From Lewinella cohaerens DSM 23179 (GTDB lineage Bacteria > Bacteroidota > Bacteroidia > Chitinophagales > Saprospiraceae), in assembly GCF_000379805.1 (NCBI RefSeq), contig NZ_KB903565.1, positions 5,883 through 38,647 of the forward strand: 32,765 nt of DNA. Reading direction: 5' to 3'. Under the pieces are notes generated by a model. That model saw nothing but the letters and a program-made list of their open reading frames with translations, was not told where the DNA came from and ran no database searches. Of the stretch, positions 24,073 to 31,722 are shown piece by piece. The position numbers were made by a program, and so were the translations under genes. Numbering within the stretch: position 1 is the stretch's first letter; each line of letters opens with the position of its first letter.

Positions 24073-24990
24073 CTAACTTTTCTCTTGTTCGGCTAGCATC
24101 TGGGCAAGCATACCTTCTTTCATAGAGAAACGAGAAACGGTTAGTTTTTCCACTTTAGCTATTTTTAAAACAAGCTTTACGAGAATCATTGCAACGACAA
24201 TCATATCTGCCCTATCATCGGGGATATCTGTCATAGTATGGCGTTCTTCTTGATTAGCACTGAGAATTCGTTGATAGAGATTTTCAAAGCCATCAAGAGC
24301 AACTTCGTCGCAATGAGGGGTCGGCCTAACGGTCCCTAGTATATTGGCAATCACATCAAAAGTACCTGCGGCACCTACGAGGTGATGCGTAGGGAAGCGA
24401 CTAAGTGCTAGTTCTAGGTCGACCAGTTTGCTCTTTAGAAATAGCCGGGTCTGCTCTATTTCGATACTGCTGATGGGCTCCGTTTGGTGAAGCTTTTTGT
24501 ACAAAACAGCTACTCCCACAGGGAAACTCTCAAACCATTTAACCCCTGTTTGGTCAACAATAATGAATTCTACACTGCCACCTCCAATATCCATAACCAT
24601 CCACGGTGCCTCTTGAGGGCCAATCGCCTGGCGGACACCTTCGTAAATGAGTTGTGCCTCTTCCTTGCCGGGAATAATGGCGATTTCTAGGCCAGTTTTT
24701 GCTTTTACTTCGGCAACGAACTGTGGGCCATTCTCTGCGGTGCGCAAGGCAGCAGTACCAGATACTCGAGTGGCCGCGACTTGGTATTCGTTTATCTTTT
24801 GAGCATAAGCCTCCAACGCACTCAAGGCCCGCTGATATGCATTTTTGCCAATGCGTTGAATGCCATCTTCAGCTAATTTAATAAACCTTCTTTCACGATA
24901 AATCGTGGAGAATCCTCCTTCTGGCTTAGGCTGAGCGATAAGTAGGTGGAAGGTATTGGTTCCACAGTCGATGACAGCAAACTTGGACAT
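24073..24990 (-). CDS. Ppx/GppA-family phosphatase (exopolyphosphatase-like)
   Basis: 305 residues, cytoplasmic, the length of the short Ppx/GppA form that consists only of the two ASKHA ATPase-like domains. Phosphate-binding motifs are present: AVIDCGTNTFHLLIA at the N-terminus and MVMDIGGGSVEFIIVD at about 136-151. GAAGTFDVIANIL and DDRADMIVVAMILVK complete the pattern, and the CHAD/HD-like C-terminal extension of longer E. coli-type exopolyphosphatases is absent. It would hydrolyse polyphosphate or the (p)ppGpp precursor pppGpp, and sequence cannot separate the two here. An exact -7 box lies 22 nt upstream. Confidence 0.9.
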   Translation of the reverse strand: MSKFAVIDCGTNTFHLLIAQPKPEGGFSTIYRERRFIKLAEDGIQRIGKNAYQRALSALEAYAQKINEYQVAATRVSGTAALRTAENGPQFVAEVKAKTGLEIAIIPGKEEAQLIYEGVRQAIGPQEAPWMVMDIGGGSVEFIIVDQTGVKWFESFPVGVAVLYKKLHQTEPISSIEIEQTRLFLKSKLVDLELALSRFPTHHLVGAAGTFDVIANILGTVRPTPHCDEVALDGFENLYQRILSANQEERHTMTDIPDDRADMIVVAMILVKLVLKIAKVEKLTVSRFSMKEGMLAQMLAEQEKS

Positions 24991-25011
24991 AACAGGTAAT
25001 TAGTTGAAGAA

Positions 25012-25019
25012 CAAACATA
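25012..25019 (-). promoter_or_regulatory. -7 box TATGTTTG for the Ppx/GppA gene
   Basis: Exact minus-strand TAnnTTTG match, 21 nt before the ATG at 24990. The expected -33 position falls in an A/T-rich run (T8/A9 around 25038-25055) without TTG. Confidence 0.45.
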
Positions 25020-25155
25020 CGCAATTTGATCTCTGTGTTTTTTTTAAAAAAAAACAGAAGTAAGAACTGAGGCTCTAAAGCTTTTAGGAATGTAAATTTA
25101 TTACTGCACCATTCCTTAGCGGTTGTAGTAAATCGTTTTAATCCTGAACTATTCC

Positions 25156-25187
25156 TTGGTAGTCTTTTGCGGAAGTCTTTACTTTCG
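25156..25187 (+). promoter_or_regulatory. Promoter TTG-N21-TACTTTCG for the argE-argH cluster
   Basis: TTG (25156-25158) and TACTTTCG (25180-25187, 7 of 8 match to TAnnTTTG) at 21-nt spacing. The start site would be near 25193, leaving only about 9 nt before the TTG start codon at 25202. Confidence 0.5.
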
Positions 25188-25201
25188 TAAAAAAGAAGAT
25201 T

Positions 25202-26290
25202 TTGGAGGTAAATGCTCAACATCCGGTCTGTATTCAGGTGATCCAGTTACTGGAGCAGCTTATTTGTACTCGTTCCTTTTCTAAGGAAGAAAAAGAAACG
25301 GCCGACCTTATTGCTGTTTTTTTTGAAAACAATGGGCTAGCAGTAAATCGAAGCAAAAATAACGTTTGGGTAAAGCACCCTCATTGGCAAACAGACTTGC
25401 CTGTTATTCTGCTGAATTCCCATCACGATACGGTCAAACCAGCTGCTAGTTGGCAACGTGACCCTTTTGTGGCCAATTGGGAAGGAGATCAACTTTTTGG
25501 TTTGGGAAGCAACGATGCCGGTGGCCCCCTAGTGAGCCTGATCGCTGCATTTCTATTGCTTAAAGATCAGAAGAACTTGCCTTTTAACCTTATCATGGCC
25601 GCTACTGCGGAAGAAGAGATCAGTGGCGCCGGAGGGATTGCTCATATTTTGCCAGAGCTAGGGCCACTAGCCGGAGGAATTGTTGGCGAACCCACGCTAG
25701 GCCATGTTGCCATAGCAGAGCGAGGCCTGATCGTTATTGACGGTGAGGCAAAAGGCGTCTCTGGGCATGCTGCCCGGGAGGAAGGCACCAATGCTTTGTA
25801 CATTGCACTGGATGATATCGCTCAGCTACGAGAATACACTTTTCCGAAAATATCCTCTATGCTAGAAGGTGTCAAGGTTTCAGTTACCCAAATTGCCGCA
25901 GGCAGCCAGCATAATGTGGTACCTGACCGTTGCCAATTTGTGGTGGACGTAAGAGTGAACGAGCATTATACTAACGAGGAGGTCGTGGCCGCACTACAAG
26001 CCGTGTGCCAATCAAAGTTGACGCCGCGTTCATTACGTTTACAATCATCAGGGATAGCTGCCGACCATCCGCTGGCGAAAGCTGTTGCTATCCTTGGCTT
26101 GTCTACTTATGGGTCACCCACTCTCAGTGATCAAGCGCTGATGCCTTTTCCTACTATTAAACTGGGCCCTGGAGACAGTGCTCGTTCTCATACGGCAGAT
26201 GAATTCATCCGCCGAACAGAAATCATTGCCGGTATCAAGACTTACCTTAGCGTTCTCGGACAACTTAAATTTGGAACAGCACGAAAATAA
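25202..26290 (+). CDS. argE: M20-family deacylase, acetylornithine/acetylcitrulline deacetylase-like
   Basis: 362 residues from a TTG start. No ATG or GTG exists in frame between the upstream stop at 25160 and the conserved part, so TTG at 25202 is the best start. Di-zinc motifs of M20 enzymes are clear: LLNSHHDTVKP at about 70-80 (H74, D76), GLGSNDAGGPL with D105, and the catalytic/metal ATAEEEISG near 134-141, then GEPTLGHVAIAERG. The dimerisation domain follows and the last metal histidine is in DSARSHTADEF. The family removes the acyl group in arginine biosynthesis. Because many Bacteroidota carbamoylate the acylated ornithine first, its natural substrate may be N-acyl-citrulline rather than N-acetylornithine. 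Placement with argH supports the arginine role. Confidence 0.85.
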   Translation: MEVNAQHPVCIQVIQLLEQLICTRSFSKEEKETADLIAVFFENNGLAVNRSKNNVWVKHPHWQTDLPVILLNSHHDTVKPAASWQRDPFVANWEGDQLFGLGSNDAGGPLVSLIAAFLLLKDQKNLPFNLIMAATAEEEISGAGGIAHILPELGPLAGGIVGEPTLGHVAIAERGLIVIDGEAKGVSGHAAREEGTNALYIALDDIAQLREYTFPKISSMLEGVKVSVTQIAAGSQHNVVPDRCQFVVDVRVNEHYTNEEVVAALQAVCQSKLTPRSLRLQSSGIAADHPLAKAVAILGLSTYGSPTLSDQALMPFPTIKLGPGDSARSHTADEFIRRTEIIAGIKTYLSVLGQLKFGTARK

Positions 26291-26301
26291 AACGCAATTT
26301 G

Positions 26302-26316
26302 TTTTCTGCGCAATAC
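26302..26316 (+). promoter_or_regulatory. Leader motif TTTTCTGCGCAATAC upstream of the thioesterase gene
   Basis: Identical to the 15 nt ahead of ettA. It lies in the 37-nt gap after the argE stop codon and ends 11 nt before the ATG at 26328. Confidence 0.4.
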
Positions 26317-26327
26317 TTTGATAAATA

Positions 26328-26882
26328 ATGGATTATAAGAGTGTAAAGGATTCTGAAGTCTTCATTTCAGTACTGATGCAGCCATCCCATTCTAATTTTG
26401 GGGGTAAAATCCACGGGGGGTATATTCTCTCTTTGATGGATCAGATTGCGTTTGCTTGCGCTTCCAAGTATTCAGGTGCTTATTGTGTGACTGCTTCTGT
26501 AGATACTGTCGACTTCCGCAACCCGATTGAAATAGGCGAATTGGTGACCATGAAAGCGTCTATCAATTATGTAGGCCGCTCATCTATGGTGGTAGGTATC
26601 CGGGTAGAATCTGAGAATATTCAGAGTGGCTTTGTCAAACATTGCAATTCTTCTTACTTCACTATGGTTGCCAAGGATGAAGAAGGTAAAACAACCAGCG
26701 TGCCTGGCTTGATTTTGAATAGCGATATCGATCGCCGCCGATTTGTTAAAAGTATCCGCCGGATGGAAATGAAGAAAGCACATAGTGAAGAATATAGGGC
26801 CCTTGATGGCAGTACGGCGGAATCACTGGAAATACTTTCTGAATATAACGTCCAAGTAAATCTTTCTAATAATAATGAGTAA
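26328..26882 (+). CDS. Acyl-CoA thioesterase (hotdog fold, YciA/BACH type)
   Basis: 184 residues. The hotdog-fold thioesterase signature is complete: SNFGGKIHGGYILSLMDQIAF around residues 22-42, where the N-x-x-G-x-x-HGG loop and the helix carrying the catalytic aspartate are conserved. CVTASVDTVDFRNPIEIGELV and ASINYVGRSSMVVGIRVE, then CNSSYFTMVAKDEEG follow. A C-terminal charged tail is present. The enzyme releases free acids from acyl-CoA. The substrate length is not predictable. The gene sits between argE and argH, and its last eight bases are shared with the argH start, so translation is probably coupled. Why a thioesterase belongs to an arginine cluster is unclear. Confidence 0.9.
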   Translation: MDYKSVKDSEVFISVLMQPSHSNFGGKIHGGYILSLMDQIAFACASKYSGAYCVTASVDTVDFRNPIEIGELVTMKASINYVGRSSMVVGIRVESENIQSGFVKHCNSSYFTMVAKDEEGKTTSVPGLILNSDIDRRRFVKSIRRMEMKKAHSEEYRALDGSTAESLEILSEYNVQVNLSNNNE

Positions 26883-28224
26883 TACCCCTAAAAACAAACT
26901 TTGGCAGAAAGCGTATGGCTTAGATGCCAAGATTGAAGCTTTTACCGTAGGCCGTGATCGGGAACTTGATCTTCAATTAGCTCCTTTTGATATTGCTGGT
27001 TCCTTGGCTCACGGAAAAATGCTTAGTGAAGTAGGCTTGTTGCCTCCAGAAGAGTATGAATTGCTGGCTGATAAACTACGTCAGCTTTATCAAAAAGCGA
27101 TAGACGGCGAATTCTCTATTGAAGAAGGGGTTGAAGATGTACACTCTCAGGTGGAAATGTTGCTTACTTCGGCTTTAGGGGATATTGGTAAAAAAATTCA
27201 TAGTGGCCGTTCTCGCAACGATCAGGTTTTAGTTGATTTGCGATTGTTTTTTCGCGCAGAATTGGCGACCATTGTTCGTCAGATAGAAGCCTTGAGCTCC
27301 CTGTTGCTAGAAAAAGCAGAAGCCAATAAAGAGGTGTTACTTCCTGGATATACACATTTACAGGTGGCGATGGTTTCCAGCTTTGGCTTGTGGTTCAGCG
27401 CGTATGCCGAAAGCCTGACAGATGATTTGGAGCTGTGGCGCGCTACCCACCATATTATCAACCAGAATCCGTTGGGTTCAGCGGCCGGATATGGCTCTTC
27501 TTTTCCTTTGAACCGTCAGCGAACGACGGAGTTGCTAGGGTTTCGAGAATTGGCCTATAATGTAGTCCATGCTCAAATGGGGAGGGGTAAAACAGAATTG
27601 AATTTTAGTTTTGCCTTGGCGGGAACAGCTCAGACCCTGGGGAAAATGGCAATGGATGTTTGTTTGTATAACTCTCAGAATTTTGGTTTTCTGAAACTAC
27701 CTGATGATCTGACCACCGGGTCCAGTATCATGCCTCACAAGAAAAATCCAGATGTTTTTGAGTTGCTCCGTGGACGCTGTAATCAATTACTTACCCTGCC
27801 TGCGCAAATGGCCCAGCTCAATGGCAATTTACCTTCAGGTTATCATCGTGATTTTCAGTTACTCAAGGAGGTTCTCTTTCCTGCAATTTCACAAATGAAG
27901 CAAGTATTGGATCTAACGACCTATGCGATCACTCATCTAGAGGTTAAGAATAACCTTTTGGAAGACGAAAAGTACCGTTTACTTTATAGCGTGGAAGCGG
28001 TCAATGCAGCAGTACTCAAAGGATTGCCGTTTCGCGATGCGTACCAAAAAATAGGTGCAGAAATAGCTGCAGGTACTTTTGATCCTCCACGAAAATTAGG
28101 ACATACCCATGAAGGCAGTCTTGGGAACCTTTGCCTTCCACAAATAAAGAGCAAAATAGATAGTGTAATGGAGCAATTCAACTTTCTCTCCTGGGAGGAA
28201 GCTATGGCTCAGCTTACCAACTAG
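26875..28224 (+). CDS. argH: Argininosuccinate lyase
   Basis: 449 residues, normal for ArgH. It splits argininosuccinate into arginine and fumarate, the last step of arginine biosynthesis. Signature segments are HSGRSRNDQVLVDLR, PGYTHLQVAMVSSFG, and the fumarase/aspartase family motif TGSSIMPHKKNPD. The start ATG overlaps the last codons of the thioesterase gene by 8 nt. The frame ends 24 nt before a strong terminator, so the argE-thioesterase-argH cluster closes here. Confidence 0.96.
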   Translation: MSNTPKNKLWQKAYGLDAKIEAFTVGRDRELDLQLAPFDIAGSLAHGKMLSEVGLLPPEEYELLADKLRQLYQKAIDGEFSIEEGVEDVHSQVEMLLTSALGDIGKKIHSGRSRNDQVLVDLRLFFRAELATIVRQIEALSSLLLEKAEANKEVLLPGYTHLQVAMVSSFGLWFSAYAESLTDDLELWRATHHIINQNPLGSAAGYGSSFPLNRQRTTELLGFRELAYNVVHAQMGRGKTELNFSFALAGTAQTLGKMAMDVCLYNSQNFGFLKLPDDLTTGSSIMPHKKNPDVFELLRGRCNQLLTLPAQMAQLNGNLPSGYHRDFQLLKEVLFPAISQMKQVLDLTTYAITHLEVKNNLLEDEKYRLLYSVEAVNAAVLKGLPFRDAYQKIGAEIAAGTFDPPRKLGHTHEGSLGNLCLPQIKSKIDSVMEQFNFLSWEEAMAQLTN

Positions 28225-28248
28225 TTGTTCTCTTCGTGTAATAGCTTT

Positions 28249-28291
28249 ACTTAGTAGCCCCAGAAAACGTTGTTTCCTGGGGCTACTAAGT
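28249..28291. terminator. Bidirectional intrinsic terminator after argH
   Basis: 20-nt arms (28249-28268 and 28272-28291) match at 19 of 20 with a 3-nt loop; the core is AGTAGCCCC/GGGGCTACT. It lies between the argH stop (plus) and the porin stop (minus). Confidence 0.88.
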
Positions 28292-28319
28292 TTATGACTC
28301 TTTGTCTTGACGCGAATAA

Positions 28320-29777
28320 TTACCAGCGAAAGCCGAGGGTAAACACAAAGTTTTCTCGGACCGTGTCATTATTTACGAATTGCTGTGCTGCATCTGCAGT
28401 AAGATAGGGTGTGTAAGTCGTTTTTTGGCCAGCACGACGATAAGCAAAGTCCAGATAATACGTTTTTTGGCGTAAACCTAACCCAAAGCTACCAGTTGGA
28501 TAAAAGGTATTGTCACCAACGATGGGAGCTTGCTGAAGACCCACTCCTCCTCTTAGTCGAAAGTTGCCAATCGCATATTCCGCGCCAGTCCGAATTTTTA
28601 CAGCACTAGAGAGGTTTGCTTCGGTTTCTTTATTGATTTCAGCTTCATCGGTAGAGAAACCATCAAAAAGGAAGCGATTTTTGCTGTAGTTAACATATTC
28701 TACTTCGCCGGTAAGGAAGCCACTTTTGCCAAAAACAGTACCAATACCTCCCAAAAGTCGCCATGGGGTGCGGAGGCTATAGTTGAACTGTCCTTCCGGA
28801 GATTGGGCAAAGCCATTGCTTTCTGGTTCCTCGGGTAGCGTATAACTATAGTCCATGCTTGTCTCGAAAGTTTCGTCTACCTGGTAAAAAGTAGGGGTGT
28901 GGATAGCCATGCTTAGCCGCAAGGCCTGATGCGCACGGTAAATGAAACCCAGTTTAAGGTTGATACCTGCTCCAGAGGTCGTCAGGTCTTGTGTATAACG
29001 GAGATCGTTGAATACAAAAACTTCATCAGTAGGGTCGGTTTCTGCATATTCTTTCTGTTCCTGGTAGTTTAGAAAAGGAACACCAACAGCTAATCCCCAG
29101 AGGAATTTATTCTGTACATTACCAGCGAACCCAAAAGACAATTCCGTTAACGAACCACTGCGAATGACTGTCTCTGAACGTTCTATGACAGCGTCCTCTT
29201 GACCGTCAAAATCACTGAAATAGAAACCACTATTGTCATCTTGAATTAAAGCTTCTGCATCGTAAGCTACTCCAGCTTCAAAATCATCAAGCCCTCGATC
29301 ATTGGCTAATTCCGCGAATCGTTGCACCAAACTTCCTTTGGAAGCCCCCTGATAGTAGAATTGTTGGTTGAAATCTGCCAAGCGATTTATGCCGATGGCA
29401 AAGTTGAAGGTCTCCATCCCGTTAGCACCACGTGAGCTGGTAACAATACCAATATTAGGAACATTGAATTGTACCGCTGCATCATCAAAATCCAGCTGGT
29501 TGTCACCGTTTAGTAAACGGGTATTGGCAGAATTAATATACAGTCCTGGGCTGATCATAAACTCAGACTTCCTGATCCATCCTAAGCCAGCAGGGTTGGT
29601 ACTAATGACGGAAAAGTCGGCACCCAAAGGGCCTAATGCTCCTCCTGCGCCAGTGAAACGAGCACTTCCTATAGGATCAAAATCAGAATAACGCAAGGCG
29701 TCTCCAAAGTTTTGAGCGGTGAGTAAACTGCCAAATAAAAATGTTAGGAAAAAAACAAGAGGTTTGAATACGTTCAT
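28320..29777 (-). CDS. FadL/OmpP1-type outer-membrane beta-barrel protein
   Basis: 485 residues. A signal peptide (MNVFKPLVFFLTFLFGSLLTAQ) is followed by the N-terminal plug-like region of the FadL/TodX family: SDFDPIGSARFTGAGGALGP and DFSVISTNPAGLG, where the NPAG motif is diagnostic. Later strands alternate polar and aromatic residues (e.g. YVNYSKNRFLFDGF, LRLSMAIHTPTFYQVDE), and the protein ends in FVFTLGFRW, a C-terminal aromatic as expected for outer-membrane barrel insertion. Family members carry hydrophobic compounds across the outer membrane, but some Bacteroidota homologues have no known cargo. It follows the repetitive secreted-protein gene on the same strand, with a hairpin between. 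Confidence 0.88.
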   Translation of the reverse strand: MNVFKPLVFFLTFLFGSLLTAQNFGDALRYSDFDPIGSARFTGAGGALGPLGADFSVISTNPAGLGWIRKSEFMISPGLYINSANTRLLNGDNQLDFDDAAVQFNVPNIGIVTSSRGANGMETFNFAIGINRLADFNQQFYYQGASKGSLVQRFAELANDRGLDDFEAGVAYDAEALIQDDNSGFYFSDFDGQEDAVIERSETVIRSGSLTELSFGFAGNVQNKFLWGLAVGVPFLNYQEQKEYAETDPTDEVFVFNDLRYTQDLTTSGAGINLKLGFIYRAHQALRLSMAIHTPTFYQVDETFETSMDYSYTLPEEPESNGFAQSPEGQFNYSLRTPWRLLGGIGTVFGKSGFLTGEVEYVNYSKNRFLFDGFSTDEAEINKETEANLSSAVKIRTGAEYAIGNFRLRGGVGLQQAPIVGDNTFYPTGSFGLGLRQKTYYLDFAYRRAGQKTTYTPYLTADAAQQFVNNDTVRENFVFTLGFRW

Positions 29778-29831
29778 TGTAAAGTAAATTTTCGGGTTAG
29801 TAGAGGGCGTTTGTTCTTCTGATGGAAAATA

Positions 29832-29865
29832 AAATGGGTGGAAATGCTGCCACCTCCACCCATTT
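29832..29865 (-). terminator. Probable terminator of the repetitive-protein gene
   Basis: AAATGGGTGGA (29832-29842) pairs perfectly with TCCACCCATTT (29855-29865) around a 12-nt loop. On the minus strand it is followed by TATTTTCC. It stands between the stop at 29898 and the porin start at 29777. Confidence 0.6.
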
Positions 29866-29897
29866 CATCTTATAGAAACCATATATTTTTTGGTCGT

Positions 29898-31433
29898 TTA
29901 TCCGCCACGACGTGAGCTTGAGCTCGAACTGCCACCTCCGCGGCTAGAGGAGCTTCTAGAAGAACTTGAGCTCCGGCTGCTTGAGCTACTGCTCCGACTG
30001 CTACTTGAGCTCCGGCTAGAAGAGGTACTTGGCCTGCTGGAGCTGCTGCTCCGACTAGGACTGGCGCTGCTCGAAGGGCGACTTGATGAACGACTGGTAC
30101 TAGAGCCACCACCACGGCTAGAACTAGAGGGACGGCTGCTACTTCTTGTAGAAGTACTTGGTCTGCTATTGCCTCCACTACGTGAACTACTTGGTCGAGT
30201 AGAAGGTCTCGTACTGGTCGACGGTCTTGTACTTGGCCGAGTTGATGGCCGAGTACTTGGTCTTGTCGATGGCCTTGTACTGGTTGATGGTCGCGTGCTT
30301 GGGTAAGTACGGCTCGATGGTCTTGCTGAAGGCTGCGTCCGACTAGTAGAAGGTCTTGTTGACGTACTTGTCGATGGTCGCGTACTACGAGGAGGCGCGA
30401 TTTCCCGTGGTTCACTACTTGGTGCAGTCCGTGGATTGTAACTACTACTTGGTGCACTACGAGTTGTCGTAGCTGGCTGGCGAGTAGAAGTTGAATTACT
30501 AGGACTACTTGGCCGAGTTGATGGCTGTGGCTGAGTATAGTCACGCGTACGACCAGCAGCACTGTCCGAAGGGCGGTTTGTATCGACCCTAGGAGTGTTA
30601 TTGTTACGGGTGCGTTCCCGTTCCGCTAGCGATACTGTAGCTTTAGGGCGATTATTGGTCACACCTGTAGGTCCACCGGACTGTAAAGGAATTGTGCGAT
30701 TATTAGTTCTTGCTGCTACGGTAGAGCCAAGTCTGCGAGGACCATAAGCTACAGTAGTAACATTGTTGTCGTTGTAAACATTGGTGGTGTTGTAAACAAA
30801 GTTGTTGCCCCAGGCTGGTGGGCAGTAGAAGTTTGAGTAACCTCCTCCCCAACCATTGTTCCATCGGTTGCCCCAGCCGTTGTTCCAACCATTATTCCAG
30901 CCATTGTTCCAACCGTTACCCCAGCGGTTCCAGCCAAAACCAACGCCAATACTTGGGCCAAAAGCATAAGGATTATATCCAAAGTTCCACGAATTAAAGC
31001 GGTTCCAGCTGTTCCAACGATTAAAACGGTTGAAACGATTCCAGCGGTTATAACCCCAAGGTGAATCGTAAATCAATACCGTAGTCCCGCCAAAAGCATA
31101 GGGATCGTAGTAGAAAGCATCTATATAGCAAGGGTCGAAGTAATCGAAGCCATAATAAGGGCGGTGAAAACGTCGAATACGTGATGAGTAGTTGTAGTCG
31201 TAATCATCATAATATTCGTCATCATCATAGCCATAATCTTCGTCATAATACTCATCATTATAATTCGTATTCGCAGAAGAGTTGTTGTAGTAGGTGCTAC
31301 TATTATTGTTATTATAGTAGTCAGAATCGGTTGCCGGATCGTAGTAGACATCGTCGTACTGAGCCGAAAGCGCGGAGGCTACCAGCAACAGGGCGGGTAG
31401 TAACATCCAGGCCGTCAGGTTTCTATTTTTCAT
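29898..31433 (-). CDS. Secreted low-complexity protein with W/N, RPST and Ser/Arg repeat regions
   Basis: 511 residues from the ATG at 31433. ATGs at 31439 and 31487 are in frame, but the signal peptide (KNRNLTAWMLLPALLLVASA) fits 31433 best. Four zones follow. First is a Tyr/Asp/Asn-rich acidic stretch (to about residue 80). Next is an aromatic, FDYFDPCYIDAFYYDPYAFGG-type section that seems conserved in Bacteroidota. Then comes a Trp-Asn-Gly region with repeated NGWNNGW units (about 170-200). Last is a long C-terminal tail of RPST/RPSTST tetra- to hexapeptides ending in about 100 residues of almost only Ser, Arg and Gly. No enzyme motif is visible. It may be a surface or matrix protein. Repeat length may vary between strains. 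Function unknown. Confidence 0.75.
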   Translation of the reverse strand: MKNRNLTAWMLLPALLLVASALSAQYDDVYYDPATDSDYYNNNNSSTYYNNSSANTNYNDEYYDEDYGYDDDEYYDDYDYNYSSRIRRFHRPYYGFDYFDPCYIDAFYYDPYAFGGTTVLIYDSPWGYNRWNRFNRFNRWNSWNRFNSWNFGYNPYAFGPSIGVGFGWNRWGNGWNNGWNNGWNNGWGNRWNNGWGGGYSNFYCPPAWGNNFVYNTTNVYNDNNVTTVAYGPRRLGSTVAARTNNRTIPLQSGGPTGVTNNRPKATVSLAERERTRNNNTPRVDTNRPSDSAAGRTRDYTQPQPSTRPSSPSNSTSTRQPATTTRSAPSSSYNPRTAPSSEPREIAPPRSTRPSTSTSTRPSTSRTQPSARPSSRTYPSTRPSTSTRPSTRPSTRPSTRPSTRPSTSTRPSTRPSSSRSGGNSRPSTSTRSSSRPSSSSRGGGSSTSRSSSRPSSSASPSRSSSSSRPSTSSSRSSSSSRSSSSSSRSSSSSRSSSSRGGGSSSSSSRRGG

Positions 31434-31683
31434 ATTCATTTTATTTGGCGTAATTACTGCTACACTCATTTTGTACTTATCAAACACTAAATTATTACTT
31501 TTGTGCCTGATTTTTAGTTAAGACCTTATTAAAAGCCCTTTTTGAGGGTGTTAAATAGTATTAACAAGGCGATTTAACTACTGTTAAGACGGTTTGGGAA
31601 CAATTTAGTCACCTGAAAATGTTCTTTCTAACGACTTGACATTCAGAGGTCTTTAATATAATAACAGCTTATACCACTTAGAA

Positions 31684-31698
31684 GTTGGCCTGGCCAAC
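31684..31698. promoter_or_regulatory. 15-nt palindrome 24 nt before proS
   Basis: GTTGGCC-T-GGCCAAC, perfect 7-nt arms around one base. A TTGACA (31636-31641) and a TATAAT (31657-31662) lie just upstream but are 15 nt apart. It could be an operator or part of the leader. Confidence 0.3.
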
Positions 31699-31722
31699 AC
31701 TTAGTAAAAGGACAATACGATT

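Noticed and set aside
29890-30306. 138-codon plus-strand frame of Leu/Glu/Arg repeats
   Set aside because: This is the complement of the RPST and Ser/Arg repeat tail of the minus-strand gene. Repetitive DNA keeps several frames open.
29898-30540. Tandem repeats considered as a CRISPR array
   Set aside because: Units are 12-24 nt, in frame with a coding sequence and have no unique spacers of equal length.
29870-30562. 230-codon minus-strand frame rich in Val, Gln and Ala
   Set aside because: It is a shifted frame of the same repeat tract, without a start region or motif of its own.
31636-31662. TTGACA / TATAAT pair ahead of proS as a sigma-70-type promoter
   Set aside because: The spacing is 15 nt and this lineage uses the TTG / TAnnTTTG form; the match is probably chance in A/T-rich DNA.
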